Source: Parcubacteria group bacterium ADurb.Bin326 (GTDB taxonomy: Bacteria; Patescibacteriota; Patescibacteriia; 2-01-FULL-39-33). Taken from it: DNA of 52,362 nucleotides. The stretch is from positions 1-52,362 of the forward strand of contig MWBE01000019.1 of the NCBI GenBank assembly GCA_002068915.1, written 5' to 3'. The notes under the pieces are model-generated. The model was not told the origin of the DNA. It did not search any database and was given only the letters and a program-made list of their open reading frames with translations. This document shows positions 32,558 to 42,463 of this stretch, piece after piece. The position numbers were made by a program, and so were the translations under genes. Positions within the stretch are counted from its first letter, which is position 1. Every line of letters begins with the position of its first letter.

Positions 32558-33772
32558 TTAAATCCTTTTCCTTACTAGTCCGTAATCTATTTTTTCCTTG
32601 CTGGGCAAAACAAAATAATAAACTCTATCAGTGCCACCATGGACTTCTTCCAGCTTTTTACCATGCTCATCAATGAATTCCTTCACTCTTATCTTATAAT
32701 ATCCTGCCGGAGTAAGCAATTCCAGCGTATCATCAGTGTTAAGCGAGTTATGCGGTTTGAAAGCCACTAATCCATCGTTGTTCTTGCCGACAATCTGTCC
32801 CACGAACTGCCAATCACTTTTGGCTTTTGACGTCTCAAATTCCTGTCGATCAAGCCCCGACTCGCGACCCGTCAAAAATCCGGTGGTATAGCCACGGCTA
32901 TCAACTTTTTGCAACTCTTCTCGAGATTTGGCAAGTGTTTTTTTATTGCCAAGATTATCTAAAACTTGACGATAAGCTCGGGCTACAGTTGAAATATAAT
33001 ACAAACTTTTAGTACGGCCCTCGATCTTAAAACTAATAACTCCCGCTCTCACCAAATCAGACAGATGTTCAATCAAACATAAATCTTTAGAGTTAAAGAT
33101 GTACATGTTTTGCCCATCATCCTCGATTGGCATCAGCTCTCCGGGACGCATTTTTTCTTCGGCGTATAATTTGTACTCGAATCGGCAAGGTTGAGTACAC
33201 AAACCTTCATTAGCGCTACGATTGCTCATCCAAGCCGAGAGATAACAACGGCCGGAGTAACTCATGCACATTGCGCCATGCACAAAGACCTCTAATTCCA
33301 TCTTAGGCGCGACAGTATGAATTTTTTTGATGTCAGACAGACTCACTTCACGGCCTAAGATAATTCTTTTCACGCCATTCTTCTGCCAAAACTTAACCGC
33401 CTCAGAATTAAGCGTGTTGGCCTGCGTGGAAAGATGAATCGCAACACGTGGTAAATACCTTTTTACCAGAAGTAGCACCCCAGGATCCGAGAGAATAATT
33501 GCGTCAGGACGGCAAACGGCCAACTGTCTAAGAAATTTCGGCAAGGTCTTGATATGTTCCTCGTGCGCAAAAATATTTACCGTCACATAAACTTTCTTCT
33601 TCAGTTTGTGGGCATGCGCAATCCCCTCTTTCAATGTTTTAAGATCAAAACCAGTTTTGGCACGCAAAGAAAATTGTGGCAAACCCAAATAAACCGCGTC
33701 GGCTCCGTAAACTAAGGCGTATTTGAGTTTTTGTAAGTCTCCGGCTGGGGCAAGTAGCTCTATTTTTTTCAT
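32558..33772 (-). CDS. U32 family peptidase (RlhA/TrhP-like)
   Basis: 404 residues. Begins KIELLAPAGDLQKLKYALVYGADAVYLG, typical for U32. The Cys-rich core HGAMCMSYSGRCYLSAWMSNRSANEG and CTQPCR matches the iron-sulfur sites of RlhA/TrhP, which act in RNA hydroxylation rather than proteolysis. The exact substrate is not known here. First gene of U32-ruvA-export-murE. Confidence 0.92.
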   Translation of the reverse strand: MKKIELLAPAGDLQKLKYALVYGADAVYLGLPQFSLRAKTGFDLKTLKEGIAHAHKLKKKVYVTVNIFAHEEHIKTLPKFLRQLAVCRPDAIILSDPGVLLLVKRYLPRVAIHLSTQANTLNSEAVKFWQKNGVKRIILGREVSLSDIKKIHTVAPKMELEVFVHGAMCMSYSGRCYLSAWMSNRSANEGLCTQPCRFEYKLYAEEKMRPGELMPIEDDGQNMYIFNSKDLCLIEHLSDLVRAGVISFKIEGRTKSLYYISTVARAYRQVLDNLGNKKTLAKSREELQKVDSRGYTTGFLTGRESGLDRQEFETSKAKSDWQFVGQIVGKNNDGLVAFKPHNSLNTDDTLELLTPAGYYKIRVKEFIDEHGKKLEEVHGGTDRVYYFVLPSKEKIDYGLVRKRI

Positions 33773-33797
33773 TAATAACTTAATTATTTCTGAGCTT

Positions 33798-33826
33798 ATT
33801 CTCCCATTTCAGAAGCAAAAAGTCAA
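33798..33826 (-). promoter_or_regulatory. promoter of the U32-ruvA-murE operon
   Basis: On the minus strand TTGACT (33826-33821), 17-nt spacer, GAGAAT (33803-33798). Confidence 0.45.
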
Positions 33827-33828
33827 TC

Positions 33829-33855
33829 AAAAAACCCGCCTTGTGACGGGTTTTT
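33829..33855 (-). terminator. intrinsic terminator
   Basis: Stem AAAACCCG / CGGGTTTT with T runs on both sides. Ends the gene at 33870 before the next promoter. Confidence 0.8.
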
Positions 33856-33869
33856 AAAAATTAAAAAAT

Positions 33870-34916
33870 TTAACCTTTGCCAGTTATCATTTGTGGCAAA
33901 CCCTTCAGAGTGGCAGAAATTCTCTCGATGCCACTAGAGGCCTCTCCCTGCTCCAAACGAGAAAATAATAATGTCCAAGAAGACCACTGTAAAACCGCGA
34001 CAAAAGAATTAACAATTACTGCGGTAGCAATAATTCCAATCAGAGAAAGAAGGGAGACGGCGAATTTCAAAAACACCGGCCAAATTCCGAAATAATAAGG
34101 GACGATTACGATAGGAATTGAAAAGAAAATCGTAATCAAGAAAGCAGAAACTATAACCCCTACCAAAAAAACCAGAAACATCAGTCCGGCCATTTCTAAG
34201 GACACTAGCCAATTCTTAGCGAAAAGGCTCCAAGCGTCTTTTAAGGCAGAGGTAAAATTCTGTTTCTTCAACAAAATGTAAAAAATCTGGTACTTAATAA
34301 GAAAAGCAAAAACTAATGATGCGCCGACAAAAGCAATGAAAGCAACTACATAAATCACATCCGCCGCCCAACCAAAACCTGATACCAGCCACAGCACCAA
34401 TCCCAATAACCCAAACATTAACATTAGTGCAATCTTGAGAGAAATCACCGAAAACAATATCGGCCAAAAATTAATGAAAGAAAAGTTGAATCCCTCGGCT
34501 AACGTTGGCTTCTTACCCTTATCAATCAAATAAATATTACGAATCATTGCGACCTGAGAACATATTGCCAGCCAAATAAACAGTAAGATAGCCACAAAAA
34601 TACAAGCAAAAACAAACAATGCGGTGGTAGCTGAACCAATGTTATTAACAAAAACGTTCCAAGAGTTGATCCAGAAGCTCTGGCTAGTCAAAGTTGCTCC
34701 CTCTGATATTCCCGTATTTACGCCTTCTAAAAAAGCGTTGATAATTCCTTCGCGACTAGAGTTATAAAGCGCGCGTAACATGATTTCATATTCGCTACCG
34801 ACCGAAAACGCTATTGAAAGCAACCCCAGCACCCAAAGCGAGGGGGATTTTTTAGTTATCTCCCAAGCCCGCTTAAGAACTGGGCGATAGAGATAAGAAG
34901 TTGATTGCATGGCCAT
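33870..34916 (-). CDS. polytopic membrane protein of unknown function
   Basis: 348 residues from ATG 34916. The longer reading from 34976 would start upstream of the promoter's start site. About six membrane helices, with a cytoplasmic N terminus (RPVLKRAWEITKKSPSLWVLG) like many DUF4013/glycerophosphoryl-type membrane proteins. A repeat of the same theme appears later (FTSALKDAWSLFAKNWLVSL). No enzyme motif is seen. Confidence 0.82.
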   Translation of the reverse strand: MAMQSTSYLYRPVLKRAWEITKKSPSLWVLGLLSIAFSVGSEYEIMLRALYNSSREGIINAFLEGVNTGISEGATLTSQSFWINSWNVFVNNIGSATTALFVFACIFVAILLFIWLAICSQVAMIRNIYLIDKGKKPTLAEGFNFSFINFWPILFSVISLKIALMLMFGLLGLVLWLVSGFGWAADVIYVVAFIAFVGASLVFAFLIKYQIFYILLKKQNFTSALKDAWSLFAKNWLVSLEMAGLMFLVFLVGVIVSAFLITIFFSIPIVIVPYYFGIWPVFLKFAVSLLSLIGIIATAVIVNSFVAVLQWSSWTLLFSRLEQGEASSGIERISATLKGLPQMITGKG

Positions 34917-34964
34917 ATTTTTATTGTATCTAATTTTGTTGCTTGCCTTTTGGCATCTGCCTAT

Positions 34965-34973
34965 ATTATAACA
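34965..34973 (-). promoter_or_regulatory. extended -10 promoter
   Basis: TGT-TATAAT on the minus strand, about 50 bp before ATG 34916. Confidence 0.6.
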
Positions 34974-34985
34974 CAAATAATAAAA

Positions 34986-35020
34986 ACAAAAAACTTCCTC
35001 TTTGTTAGGAGGAAGTTTTT
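34986..35020 (-). terminator. terminator after ftsH
   Basis: Stem CTTCCTC / GAGGAAG with flanking A and T runs. Confidence 0.85.
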
Positions 35021-35037
35021 CCTTGAGACGAATTTAT

Positions 35038-36849
35038 TTAAGCGAATATTTTTTCAAAATCCTCGGCCTCGATCGTTTCTTTAGTGATTAACTCATCAGC
35101 TATTTTATCTAAATACTGACGCTTTTCTTTAATGATTCTCAGGGCGGTTTTAGCGGCCTCATCAAGCATTCTGGTTATTTCCTGATCAATTTCCTCGGCA
35201 ATTTTTTCAGAATAATCCTTCTCTTCATGAATTTCCCTGCCCAAAAATATCAATTCCTCGCGCTGGCCGAAAGTCCTGAGTCCCAGCTTTTCACTCATGC
35301 CATAATCACTAATCAAACGACGAGCCAGTTTAGTGGCCTGCCTAAGATCATTTTGATCTCCAGTAGTAATTTCATTAAAAATCTCTTCTTCAGCCATGCG
35401 ACCAGCCAGCATTACCGCCAACTCTTCTATGAATTCAGTCTTGGTGTGCAGTTTTTTGTCTTCACTAGGCAATTTCAAAGTGAATCCCGCGGCAGTACCT
35501 CGGGCCACGATAGAAACCTTGCGCACCGGATCGGTGTTTGGCAACTCATGCGCGACTAAAGCGTGTCCCGCCTCATGGTAAGCAGTGACCTTCTTTTCTT
35601 TATCACTTAAGATATGGCTTTTTCTTTCCGGACCCAGTAAAACTTTATCAATACTGGAAAGCACATCATTTAAACTAATCTCTTTAGCATTTTTTAAGGC
35701 GGCGGCAATAGCTGATTCATTAAGCAAATTCATCAAGTCAGCTCCGGAAAATCCTGGAGTGCGTTCTGCCACACTCCGCAATTTTACTTCCTCTGCTAAC
35801 GGTTTTTCTTTGGCATGAACCTTCAAAATCTCCTCGCGATCATTGATGTCCGGCAAATCCAAGGTTACGCGACGATCAAAACGCCCCGGACGCAACAGAG
35901 CGGCGTCCAAAACATCGGGACGATTAGTGGCAGCCATGACAATAATATTGTCAGACGGCTCAAAGCCATCCATTTCCGCCAAAATCTGATTGAGGGTTTG
36001 TTCGCGCTCATCATGCGACCCACCAAGTCCGGCGCCACGCTGACGGCCGACAGCATCAATTTCATCAATAAATAAAATGCAGGGCGAATGCTTTTTGGCG
36101 CGCTTAAATAAATCCCTGACACGAGAAGCGCCGACGCCGACAAACATTTCTACAAATTCTGAACCGGAGATAGAGAAAAAAGGAACGCCAGCTTCGCCAG
36201 CCACTGCTTTAGCCAATAGCGTCTTACCGGTTCCCGGGGAACCCAACAGTAATACTCCTTTGGGGATCGTTGCACCCATGTCTAAAAACTTTTTAGGATT
36301 TTTCAAAAAATCAACTATCTCCAGAAGTTCCTGTTTGGCTTCCCTGACACCGGCAACATTTTTAAAAGTTATCTTATTTTTTTTATCCGGATTGAATTCT
36401 CTGGCTCCCGATTGGCCAAAGCTCATTGCTTTGTTGTTGGCCCCCTGAGCTTGGCGCATCATAAACCAGAAAAAACCCAAAATGAAAATCGCCGGGATAA
36501 TTATTGGCAAAAGATTGATCGCCCAGAACTTCCAGCCGGATTCGCTCTTTACTGTGACGGCAATCTTTTTCAATTGCTCGGGGTTAACGTTATAATTTTT
36601 AAGCAAAGAACTAAGCGACTCGCTCGATTCTTTTTGCAATGTCTTCTTGCTTCCATCATTTAAGGTAATGTCCAGCGTGTTATTTGAAATTTCAATCGAT
36701 TTGATTTGTCCGGCCTCAACTTGGCTTACTAAAGAAGAAATATCGATGTTTTCCGGCTGTTGCGACTCTATTGAAATCCAACTAAAAGCCGCCATGATCA
36801 GCAAAAAAATTAAAACATAAAAGATGGTATTTTTATAAAAGTTTCTCAT
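35038..36849 (-). CDS. ftsH: ATP-dependent zinc metalloprotease FtsH
   Basis: 603 residues. Two membrane helices (about 8-26 and 112-131) flank a small outer domain. AAA module with Walker A GSPGTGKT (about 208), Walker B FIDEID, SRH GRFDRRV, then the zinc motif HEAGH (about 430). Degrades membrane and regulatory proteins. Transcribed alone, divergent from the phosphatidyltransferase gene. Confidence 0.98.
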   Translation of the reverse strand: MRNFYKNTIFYVLIFLLIMAAFSWISIESQQPENIDISSLVSQVEAGQIKSIEISNNTLDITLNDGSKKTLQKESSESLSSLLKNYNVNPEQLKKIAVTVKSESGWKFWAINLLPIIIPAIFILGFFWFMMRQAQGANNKAMSFGQSGAREFNPDKKNKITFKNVAGVREAKQELLEIVDFLKNPKKFLDMGATIPKGVLLLGSPGTGKTLLAKAVAGEAGVPFFSISGSEFVEMFVGVGASRVRDLFKRAKKHSPCILFIDEIDAVGRQRGAGLGGSHDEREQTLNQILAEMDGFEPSDNIIVMAATNRPDVLDAALLRPGRFDRRVTLDLPDINDREEILKVHAKEKPLAEEVKLRSVAERTPGFSGADLMNLLNESAIAAALKNAKEISLNDVLSSIDKVLLGPERKSHILSDKEKKVTAYHEAGHALVAHELPNTDPVRKVSIVARGTAAGFTLKLPSEDKKLHTKTEFIEELAVMLAGRMAEEEIFNEITTGDQNDLRQATKLARRLISDYGMSEKLGLRTFGQREELIFLGREIHEEKDYSEKIAEEIDQEITRMLDEAAKTALRIIKEKRQYLDKIADELITKETIEAEDFEKIFA

Positions 36850-36887
36850 CGTATTTTTTTAGGTTATAATTATTATAAATAGCTTAA

Positions 36888-36907
36888 GCCAAGGCATATG
36901 CCGTGGC
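36888..36907. promoter_or_regulatory. inverted repeat between ftsH and phosphatidyltransferase
   Basis: GCCA-A-GGCAT / ATGCC-G-TGGC, near-perfect 20-bp palindrome midway between two divergent genes. Candidate operator for both. No regulator is assigned. Confidence 0.4.
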
Positions 36908-36918
36908 CTAAAGTCAAT

Positions 36919-36927
36919 TGCTATAAT
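36919..36927 (+). promoter_or_regulatory. extended -10 promoter
   Basis: TGC-TATAAT, 17 bp before the ATG at 36945. Leader about 11 nt. Confidence 0.65.
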
Positions 36928-36944
36928 AATACTTATTATCAATT

Positions 36945-37559
36945 ATGTCAAACGATTTTTATAAGGCAATACAGCGTTTTATCGACTCTTTCCTGGAACG
37001 GACTTTGTTCTTTTTGATACCGGACTGGATTAAACCCAATGCCTTTTCTTGGTTCAGAATAGCCTTGGTTCCAGTGGTTGTAATTCTAATTATGGCCGAT
37101 TTCTGGTTTTGGGGCGCAATCGCTTTTGTAGGCGCCGCACTGCTTGATTCGCTGGATGGAGCGCTGGCTCGCAGACGAGGACAAATATCCAAGGATGGGT
37201 TAATTCTCGATCCCCTGGCGGACAAGTTATTGGTAGGACTAACATTGCTTGTCGTACTCTTTGATTACCCGTTCACTTCGCTGATACTATCTATTGCCGG
37301 CTTGGAAGCATCGATGGCTTTTTTAGCTCTTATGATCAAAAAATCCGGAATGACTCCTCGTCCCGCCAACATTTGGGGAAAAACGAAAATGCTCTTGCAA
37401 TCACTAGGTGTGTTGGCTATTTTTCTCTGGCAAATTTACGATTCGCTCTACTTTCTATCAATCTCCGCTACACTCTTATGGTTCTCGCTTGTCTTTTTGA
37501 TTATCAGCGCCATTGACTTTACTTGGAACAAAGGCTCTAAGCTTTACAAGAATCAATAA
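36945..37559 (+). CDS. CDP-alcohol phosphatidyltransferase
   Basis: 204 residues, with about five membrane helices and the complete family motif DSLDGALARRRGQ ... DPLADK (D-x2-DG-x2-AR-x8-G-x3-D-x3-D). It joins a CDP-activated lipid with an alcohol such as glycerol phosphate (PgsA-like); the alcohol cannot be told. It is followed by the SpeD-like gene. Confidence 0.92.
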   Translation: MSNDFYKAIQRFIDSFLERTLFFLIPDWIKPNAFSWFRIALVPVVVILIMADFWFWGAIAFVGAALLDSLDGALARRRGQISKDGLILDPLADKLLVGLTLLVVLFDYPFTSLILSIAGLEASMAFLALMIKKSGMTPRPANIWGKTKMLLQSLGVLAIFLWQIYDSLYFLSISATLLWFSLVFLIISAIDFTWNKGSKLYKNQ

Positions 37560-37667
37560 ATAATGTACCATTAAAGACAATCCTTTCGTCCCTGCCAACG
37601 GTTGGCGTTGGTCTGCTGGCTGTCCGGTAAGGCGTAAGGGAGTTCATTCATAACCCAAAAAACAGAG
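37560..37667 (+). other. structured leader upstream of the SpeD-like gene
   Basis: This 108-bp gap can fold into a closed multi-stem element. TCCCT (37589-37593) pairs with AGGGA (37637-37641) and encloses the hairpin GCCAA-CGG-TTGGC (37594-37606) and a GC-rich remainder. No promoter is obvious. A riboswitch or leader element is possible; no known class is recognised. Confidence 0.35.
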
Positions 37668-38057
37668 ATGAACATTGCAACTTTACGCCGCGACTATAAA
37701 AATCGCCAGGCGTGGGGTTTGCTGGCCTCGATAGACTTGGCCGGCTGTGACCATGAAATGATCCAATCGCCGAAAGCGATCAAGCTATTCGTCAAGCAAC
37801 TAGTTGACCTGCTCAAAATGCAGGCACATGGACCGACCAGGGTGGAAAAATTCGCCGAAGGCTCTTTGGAAGGCTATAGCGCTTTCCAATTCATAGAGAC
37901 TTCCTCGATTACCATCCATTTCGATGATAAACAGGGCGATCGGGCTTTCATCGACATCTTCAGTTGTTGCTGGTTTAATCCTGATGCAGCTGAAAAATTC
38001 GCCAAAAAATATTTCAAGGCGAAAAAGTCGAAAATCAAAAATCTGTTACGTTATTAA
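37668..38057 (+). CDS. S-adenosylmethionine decarboxylase-like protein (SpeD fold)
   Basis: 129 residues. The region FIETSSITIHFDDKQGDRAFIDIFSC aligns with the SpeD core ([22 protein letters not shown]). By that alignment the self-cleaving Ser is S79, His84 and Cys100 are kept, and the usual Glu before the Ser is Thr. SpeD enzymes carry a self-made pyruvoyl group and decarboxylate AdoMet for spermidine synthesis; recent SpeD homologues act on arginine or ornithine. No other polyamine gene is nearby. Function is inferred with caution. Confidence 0.8.
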   Translation: MNIATLRRDYKNRQAWGLLASIDLAGCDHEMIQSPKAIKLFVKQLVDLLKMQAHGPTRVEKFAEGSLEGYSAFQFIETSSITIHFDDKQGDRAFIDIFSCCWFNPDAAEKFAKKYFKAKKSKIKNLLRY

Positions 38058-38116
38058 ATCTTCATATCAAGATAATTAACTTCAAACAAACAACCATAAT
38101 AACTCGCTATAAAAAC

Positions 38117-38154
38117 AAAAAACAAAACTCCGGAAATCCGGAGTTTTGTTTTTA
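38117..38154. terminator. bidirectional terminator
   Basis: Stem CAAAACTCCGG / CCGGAGTTTTG, 4-nt loop, A and T runs on both sides. Between the SpeD-like gene and RNase J. Confidence 0.9.
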
Positions 38155-38162
38155 TATGTTTT

Positions 38163-40292
38163 TTATACTTCTATTATGACCGGCAAAATCATCGGGCGTT
38201 TTTCTGTTTTTTGGAATAAGAATTTGCCAATCTCATTGCGTAGCTTATCTTTGATTAATTGATCGTCAGGAGCCGTTTTGGAATTTTCATCCTTAAGCAG
38301 CTTCCTGATTTTAGTACGAGTCATCTCAATGAGTTTTTTATTCTCCTTCAAATAAACGAAACCGCGCGAGATAATGTCGGGATTTTGCACCAAATCCCCG
38401 GTTTTAGAATCAATGGTGGCAACGATTACCAACATGCCGTCTTCCGCCAATTGCTGACGGTCACGCAAAACCACATTGTTCATATCGGTAATACCGAGCC
38501 CATCGACGAAAACATAAGAGGCCGGAACTTTTTTCTCCAGCATCTTAGCTCCCTGACGGCCAATCTCAATGACGCTGCCATTGTCCGGTACAAAAATCCT
38601 TTCTTGCCGGAAACCAATACTGACAGCAAGTTTAGCTGCTTCTTTAAGCATATAGTGATTAGCGTAGGAAGGAATAAAATAATCCGGCCTAATCTGGCGC
38701 AACATGTAAGCGATGTCGTCGCGATTGCCATGACCAGAGACATGAATGTCCATAATATTGCCATGGATAACATTGTTGCACTGGCGATAAAGATTATCCT
38801 TGAGCCTCTGAATCGTTCTTTCATTTCCCGGAATTATTGAGGAAGATAAAACGACAGTGTCTTCCAGCTTCAGCTTGACGCTCTTGTGCGAACCATCGAT
38901 GATACGCGAGAGAACGGCATTGCCCTCTCCTTGCGATCCGGTACACAGAATTACCACTTTATTGTCGGGATACTTATCGACTTCTTCGATTTTAATAACT
39001 GTATTTTTCTGATATTTTATGTAGCCCAGCTTTTTGGCAATCTCAACATTGATTTTCATGCTATAACCATCGAGAGCAACTTTCTTGCCCAACTTTTCGC
39101 AAACCGAAATAATCCAACTGATACGCTCTGTCTGCGAAGAAAATGTTCCGATAATTATTCTGCCAGGAGCTTGAGAAATAAGCTTGGTTAAATTCGCTTG
39201 CATTTCTTCGGTGGAAGCGCTATTGCGCACATCAATCGCCCCAAGAGACTCCAACATCAAAACCGTCGGCCGTTCTAATTTAGATAAAAAAGAATAATCG
39301 ATAATCGGCTTGCCATCCTTATTTTTTTCCAAAGTCCAATCGCCGGGATGCAGAATTGTTCCGGAAGGAGTTTTGATAATGACGCCGACAGCATCCATAA
39401 TAGAATGATCTATTTGAAAAAAAGAAATATCAAAAACGCCTAAACGCATTCTTTCTTTGATGTTTTTAATGGTTACTGTCTTTAATTTTTTGGAACTGTC
39501 TTTTTTGTAATCTTCTTGGCGGTGCTTAATCATTGCCAAGGTAAGGGGCCGGCCGATAATGACCGGATTGCCTAACTTTTCCAAAAGTATTGGAGCAGCT
39601 CCGATATGATCCAAATGTCCGTGAGAGAAAATAACTCCTTTAACTTGTTTTTCTTTGCCTTTTAAATACTCAACATTAGGAATGATATAATCGATGCCCG
39701 GCATGTCCTCCTCAGGAAACTGTATTCCCATGTCCAAAATTATAATATCGTTGCCATATTCAAAAATTGTCATATTACGGCCAACTTCTTCATAGCCACC
39801 GATGGGGATTATGCGCAATCTGGGCTCTCCGGGAGCCGGCAACTTACCGTAAGTCGCTGGCTGACCTTGCGTTTGAGGACGCTGATCCTTATAATTCCTA
39901 ACCGCTTGGCTTGCCGCTTGTGCCGCCTTAAACTTAGACTGGTCTGGTTTTTGAAAATTTCCAGAACGGCTGCGTGGCTGGCGATAGGTGTTGGGAGAAA
40001 ATTTCCCCTGCTTATTTTCAGACACCGTTTTTTGAGGTGCCGAAAAAGCCGGTTTAGTAGAAGCTCCGGATGGTTTTTCGTTTGGCAAATCGACTGTTTC
40101 CAACCAATTATCTAGGCTCAAACTGTTGGAATCGGTCTTTTGCTTGGTTGCCTCTGAAAATTTCAGGGGCTTGTTTTTAGAGACAAAGCCATGAGGCTTT
40201 GCTTGTTCCTTATGCGATTTTTTCATCGCCGAGAAACTGGGAGACTTGAAAGTCTTCCGCGGCGCATTGCGCCGGTAATCATTGGTATTCAT
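38163..40292 (-). CDS. rnj: ribonuclease J
   Basis: 709 residues. A basic, disordered N-terminal extension of about 150 residues precedes the metallo-beta-lactamase core with HGHLDHIG (about 225) and the beta-CASP part, then the C-terminal domain. RNase J is a 5'-3' exonuclease and endonuclease central to mRNA turnover. The extension is unusual and may bind RNA or partners. Transcribed alone. Confidence 0.95.
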   Translation of the reverse strand: MNTNDYRRNAPRKTFKSPSFSAMKKSHKEQAKPHGFVSKNKPLKFSEATKQKTDSNSLSLDNWLETVDLPNEKPSGASTKPAFSAPQKTVSENKQGKFSPNTYRQPRSRSGNFQKPDQSKFKAAQAASQAVRNYKDQRPQTQGQPATYGKLPAPGEPRLRIIPIGGYEEVGRNMTIFEYGNDIIILDMGIQFPEEDMPGIDYIIPNVEYLKGKEKQVKGVIFSHGHLDHIGAAPILLEKLGNPVIIGRPLTLAMIKHRQEDYKKDSSKKLKTVTIKNIKERMRLGVFDISFFQIDHSIMDAVGVIIKTPSGTILHPGDWTLEKNKDGKPIIDYSFLSKLERPTVLMLESLGAIDVRNSASTEEMQANLTKLISQAPGRIIIGTFSSQTERISWIISVCEKLGKKVALDGYSMKINVEIAKKLGYIKYQKNTVIKIEEVDKYPDNKVVILCTGSQGEGNAVLSRIIDGSHKSVKLKLEDTVVLSSSIIPGNERTIQRLKDNLYRQCNNVIHGNIMDIHVSGHGNRDDIAYMLRQIRPDYFIPSYANHYMLKEAAKLAVSIGFRQERIFVPDNGSVIEIGRQGAKMLEKKVPASYVFVDGLGITDMNNVVLRDRQQLAEDGMLVIVATIDSKTGDLVQNPDIISRGFVYLKENKKLIEMTRTKIRKLLKDENSKTAPDDQLIKDKLRNEIGKFLFQKTEKRPMILPVIIEV

Positions 40293-40395
40293 AATTTATT
40301 AATAATAAACCGAATTTGATTGATTTCGACAATAATTGCCGAAGAGATCTATTCGATATCAGCATCGCTTTAAAAGCGAAGCGAAGGATTATTTG

Positions 40396-40479
40396 TGCCG
40401 ACAGAGAGAGTTGAACTCTCACCGCCTTGCGGCGACACGGCTCTGAACCGTGCGTGTCTACCAATTCCACCATGTCGGC
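40396..40479 (-). tRNA. tRNA-Leu(CAG)
   Basis: Class II tRNA. Acceptor GCCGACA / TGTCGGC, anticodon loop with CAG, long variable arm GTCGCCGCAAGGCGGT, T arm GAGAG-TTCAACT-CTCTC. CCA not encoded. Confidence 0.95.
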
Positions 40480-40504
40480 TTAAGGCTGTAATCGGCCTTT
40501 CAGA

Positions 40505-42355
40505 TTATTTAAAAAGCTTGCCAATATCCAGTGAGCGCTTGGCTTTTACGTACCAATCACTGAGGCTGGAGAAGCGGTCACTATATCTTGAAACCGCAAC
40601 GGCTTCGAAGCCTTTTATGACTTTATTTTGAGGATAAATATAATAAGGAGTGTAAAGGAAGATGGCAGGCAATTCTGTTGATACTATTTTCTGAAATTCA
40701 GAATACTGCTCCTGACGATAATTGTAATCATTGTTTTTTCTAGCAGCCTCCAATAAATCGTCTAACTTCTTATTAGAGAAAACTGCCAAATTCGAACCCG
40801 GATACTCATTCTGAGAAGAATGCCAGAAAGCAAACGGATCAGGATCGGACAAAAGATTATAAGAGAAAAGCAAGACTTCATATTTTCTGCCATTGATATT
40901 CTCTTGAACGACTTTTGATTTATCAACTATTTCCAAATTTACCCTGACTCCGATTTGATTCCAACTCTCTTTGATACGCTTAGCAACCTCCACATATTGA
41001 GGCTGGTCCGGCAAAGTTAGCTTCAACTCTAGATTCCAATCCTTCTTTACGCGAAGCTGTTCGGTCAAACCGTTTTCCGTTGTGGTAGCCACCAATTCCC
41101 AACCGTTCTTTTCCAACAAAGCAACCGCCGCTTCAGGATCGTAGCCATATCTATTGATTTGCGAAGAATCAGAAAATCCCGGAAGCAACGGGGCGTCGAT
41201 AGTCTTGGCAAAATCGCCAAAGACATCGTTAACTATTTTATTTTTATCCAATGAAAGAGCTAACGCCTGCCTGATATAATCGGCTTGTAGCAAAGTATTT
41301 TTTTTCTGATTGAAAAAGATGGAGGCGTATTGCGGTTGTTGCAACTTATTTAAAACTATATTCTTGTGTTTCTTCAAATCGTCCCGATTCTCTTGAAGCA
41401 AAAACCCGATGCCGTCAACGCTTTGGCTTTTTAGCGCCTCAATTGCCGACATGTTATCTCCAAAAAACTTGAAAGTAATCTTGGATAAATAAGGTTTTTT
41501 ACCATAATAATCCTCGTAAGCAGAAAGGGTATAAGATTTTATGGTTCCCGATTTGTCTTTCTTAAGATTGTCAAATTTCCAAGGTCCAGTACCTATCGGC
41601 TTCTTATTTAACTCATTAAGATCGGCATTGCTGGGAGGAATATTGTACCACAAATGCTCCGGCAAGATGCCGAAAGTAAGCATACTAAGAAATGGAGCAA
41701 AAGGCTCTTTCAAAATAAATTTTACAGTATATTCATCGACTTTTTCTGCTCGCATTCCTTGAAACCTTCTGTTGAGCGGACTCTTAAACTGCGAATCTTG
41801 AATTGAAGAAAAAGTGAAAATTACATCGTCCACCCTAAAAGGCTCTCCATCGTGCCACTTGACATTCTGACGAAGATGGAAGGTGTAGGTAAGCTGATCT
41901 TCGGAAACCTCAAAGCTCTCAGCTAAATCGGCGACTATATTACGATCTTTGTCGTATTGGACTAAAGAAGAAAAAACTAATCTACTCAAATCGCCATCAA
42001 CGCTATTAGAAGAAGCCAATATCGGATTAATAAAAAGCGGAGAACCGACAACGCCCTCGACATACTCGCCACCGAATCCCGGCTTCAAGTAAGTTAATGA
42101 CAGCAATCCCTGAACGACCAAAAAAATAGCAAAAACGGCAGTGACAGCCAATAATACATTGGCTTGCCTCTTTTCCCTGCGCGATAAAAATTTCGGCAGA
42201 TACTTGAGTTGCTTCAGACTTATTTTTCGAGAACGATTAAGAGAGACTACCAATAGGCGGTCTAAATGATGCTGTTTTTCAAACTTTCTCAAGCCTGTCG
42301 CCTGACGGTCGAAAAACAAGGAAATCTTTTTCCGTAATTTCAGAAAAAAATCCAC
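40505..42355 (-). CDS. family 5 extracellular solute-binding protein, membrane-anchored
   Basis: 616 residues. An N-terminal basic cytoplasmic part (about 65 residues) and one membrane helix (about 68-90) precede a periplasmic-type peptide-binding domain. Typical family phrases are visible: FSSLVQYDKDRNIVADLAESFEVSEDQLTYTFHLRQNVKWHDGEPF, GTGPWKFD, and ALSLDKNKIVNDVFGDF. It should capture oligopeptides outside the membrane. No permease or ATPase gene is next to it; secG is its upstream neighbour. The long cytoplasmic head replaces the usual signal peptide or lipobox. Confidence 0.9.
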   Translation of the reverse strand: MDFFLKLRKKISLFFDRQATGLRKFEKQHHLDRLLVVSLNRSRKISLKQLKYLPKFLSRREKRQANVLLAVTAVFAIFLVVQGLLSLTYLKPGFGGEYVEGVVGSPLFINPILASSNSVDGDLSRLVFSSLVQYDKDRNIVADLAESFEVSEDQLTYTFHLRQNVKWHDGEPFRVDDVIFTFSSIQDSQFKSPLNRRFQGMRAEKVDEYTVKFILKEPFAPFLSMLTFGILPEHLWYNIPPSNADLNELNKKPIGTGPWKFDNLKKDKSGTIKSYTLSAYEDYYGKKPYLSKITFKFFGDNMSAIEALKSQSVDGIGFLLQENRDDLKKHKNIVLNKLQQPQYASIFFNQKKNTLLQADYIRQALALSLDKNKIVNDVFGDFAKTIDAPLLPGFSDSSQINRYGYDPEAAVALLEKNGWELVATTTENGLTEQLRVKKDWNLELKLTLPDQPQYVEVAKRIKESWNQIGVRVNLEIVDKSKVVQENINGRKYEVLLFSYNLLSDPDPFAFWHSSQNEYPGSNLAVFSNKKLDDLLEAARKNNDYNYRQEQYSEFQKIVSTELPAIFLYTPYYIYPQNKVIKGFEAVAVSRYSDRFSSLSDWYVKAKRSLDIGKLFK

Positions 42356-42463
42356 GTTTTTTTTAATTAATGATTGTCTAAATTGTCCGCCAAATATCGT
42401 AAGGATTGCCTCTCGATGTTTGGTGGCCTAACTTTAAAAAGATTAAAGCGGCCAAAACAAGAA

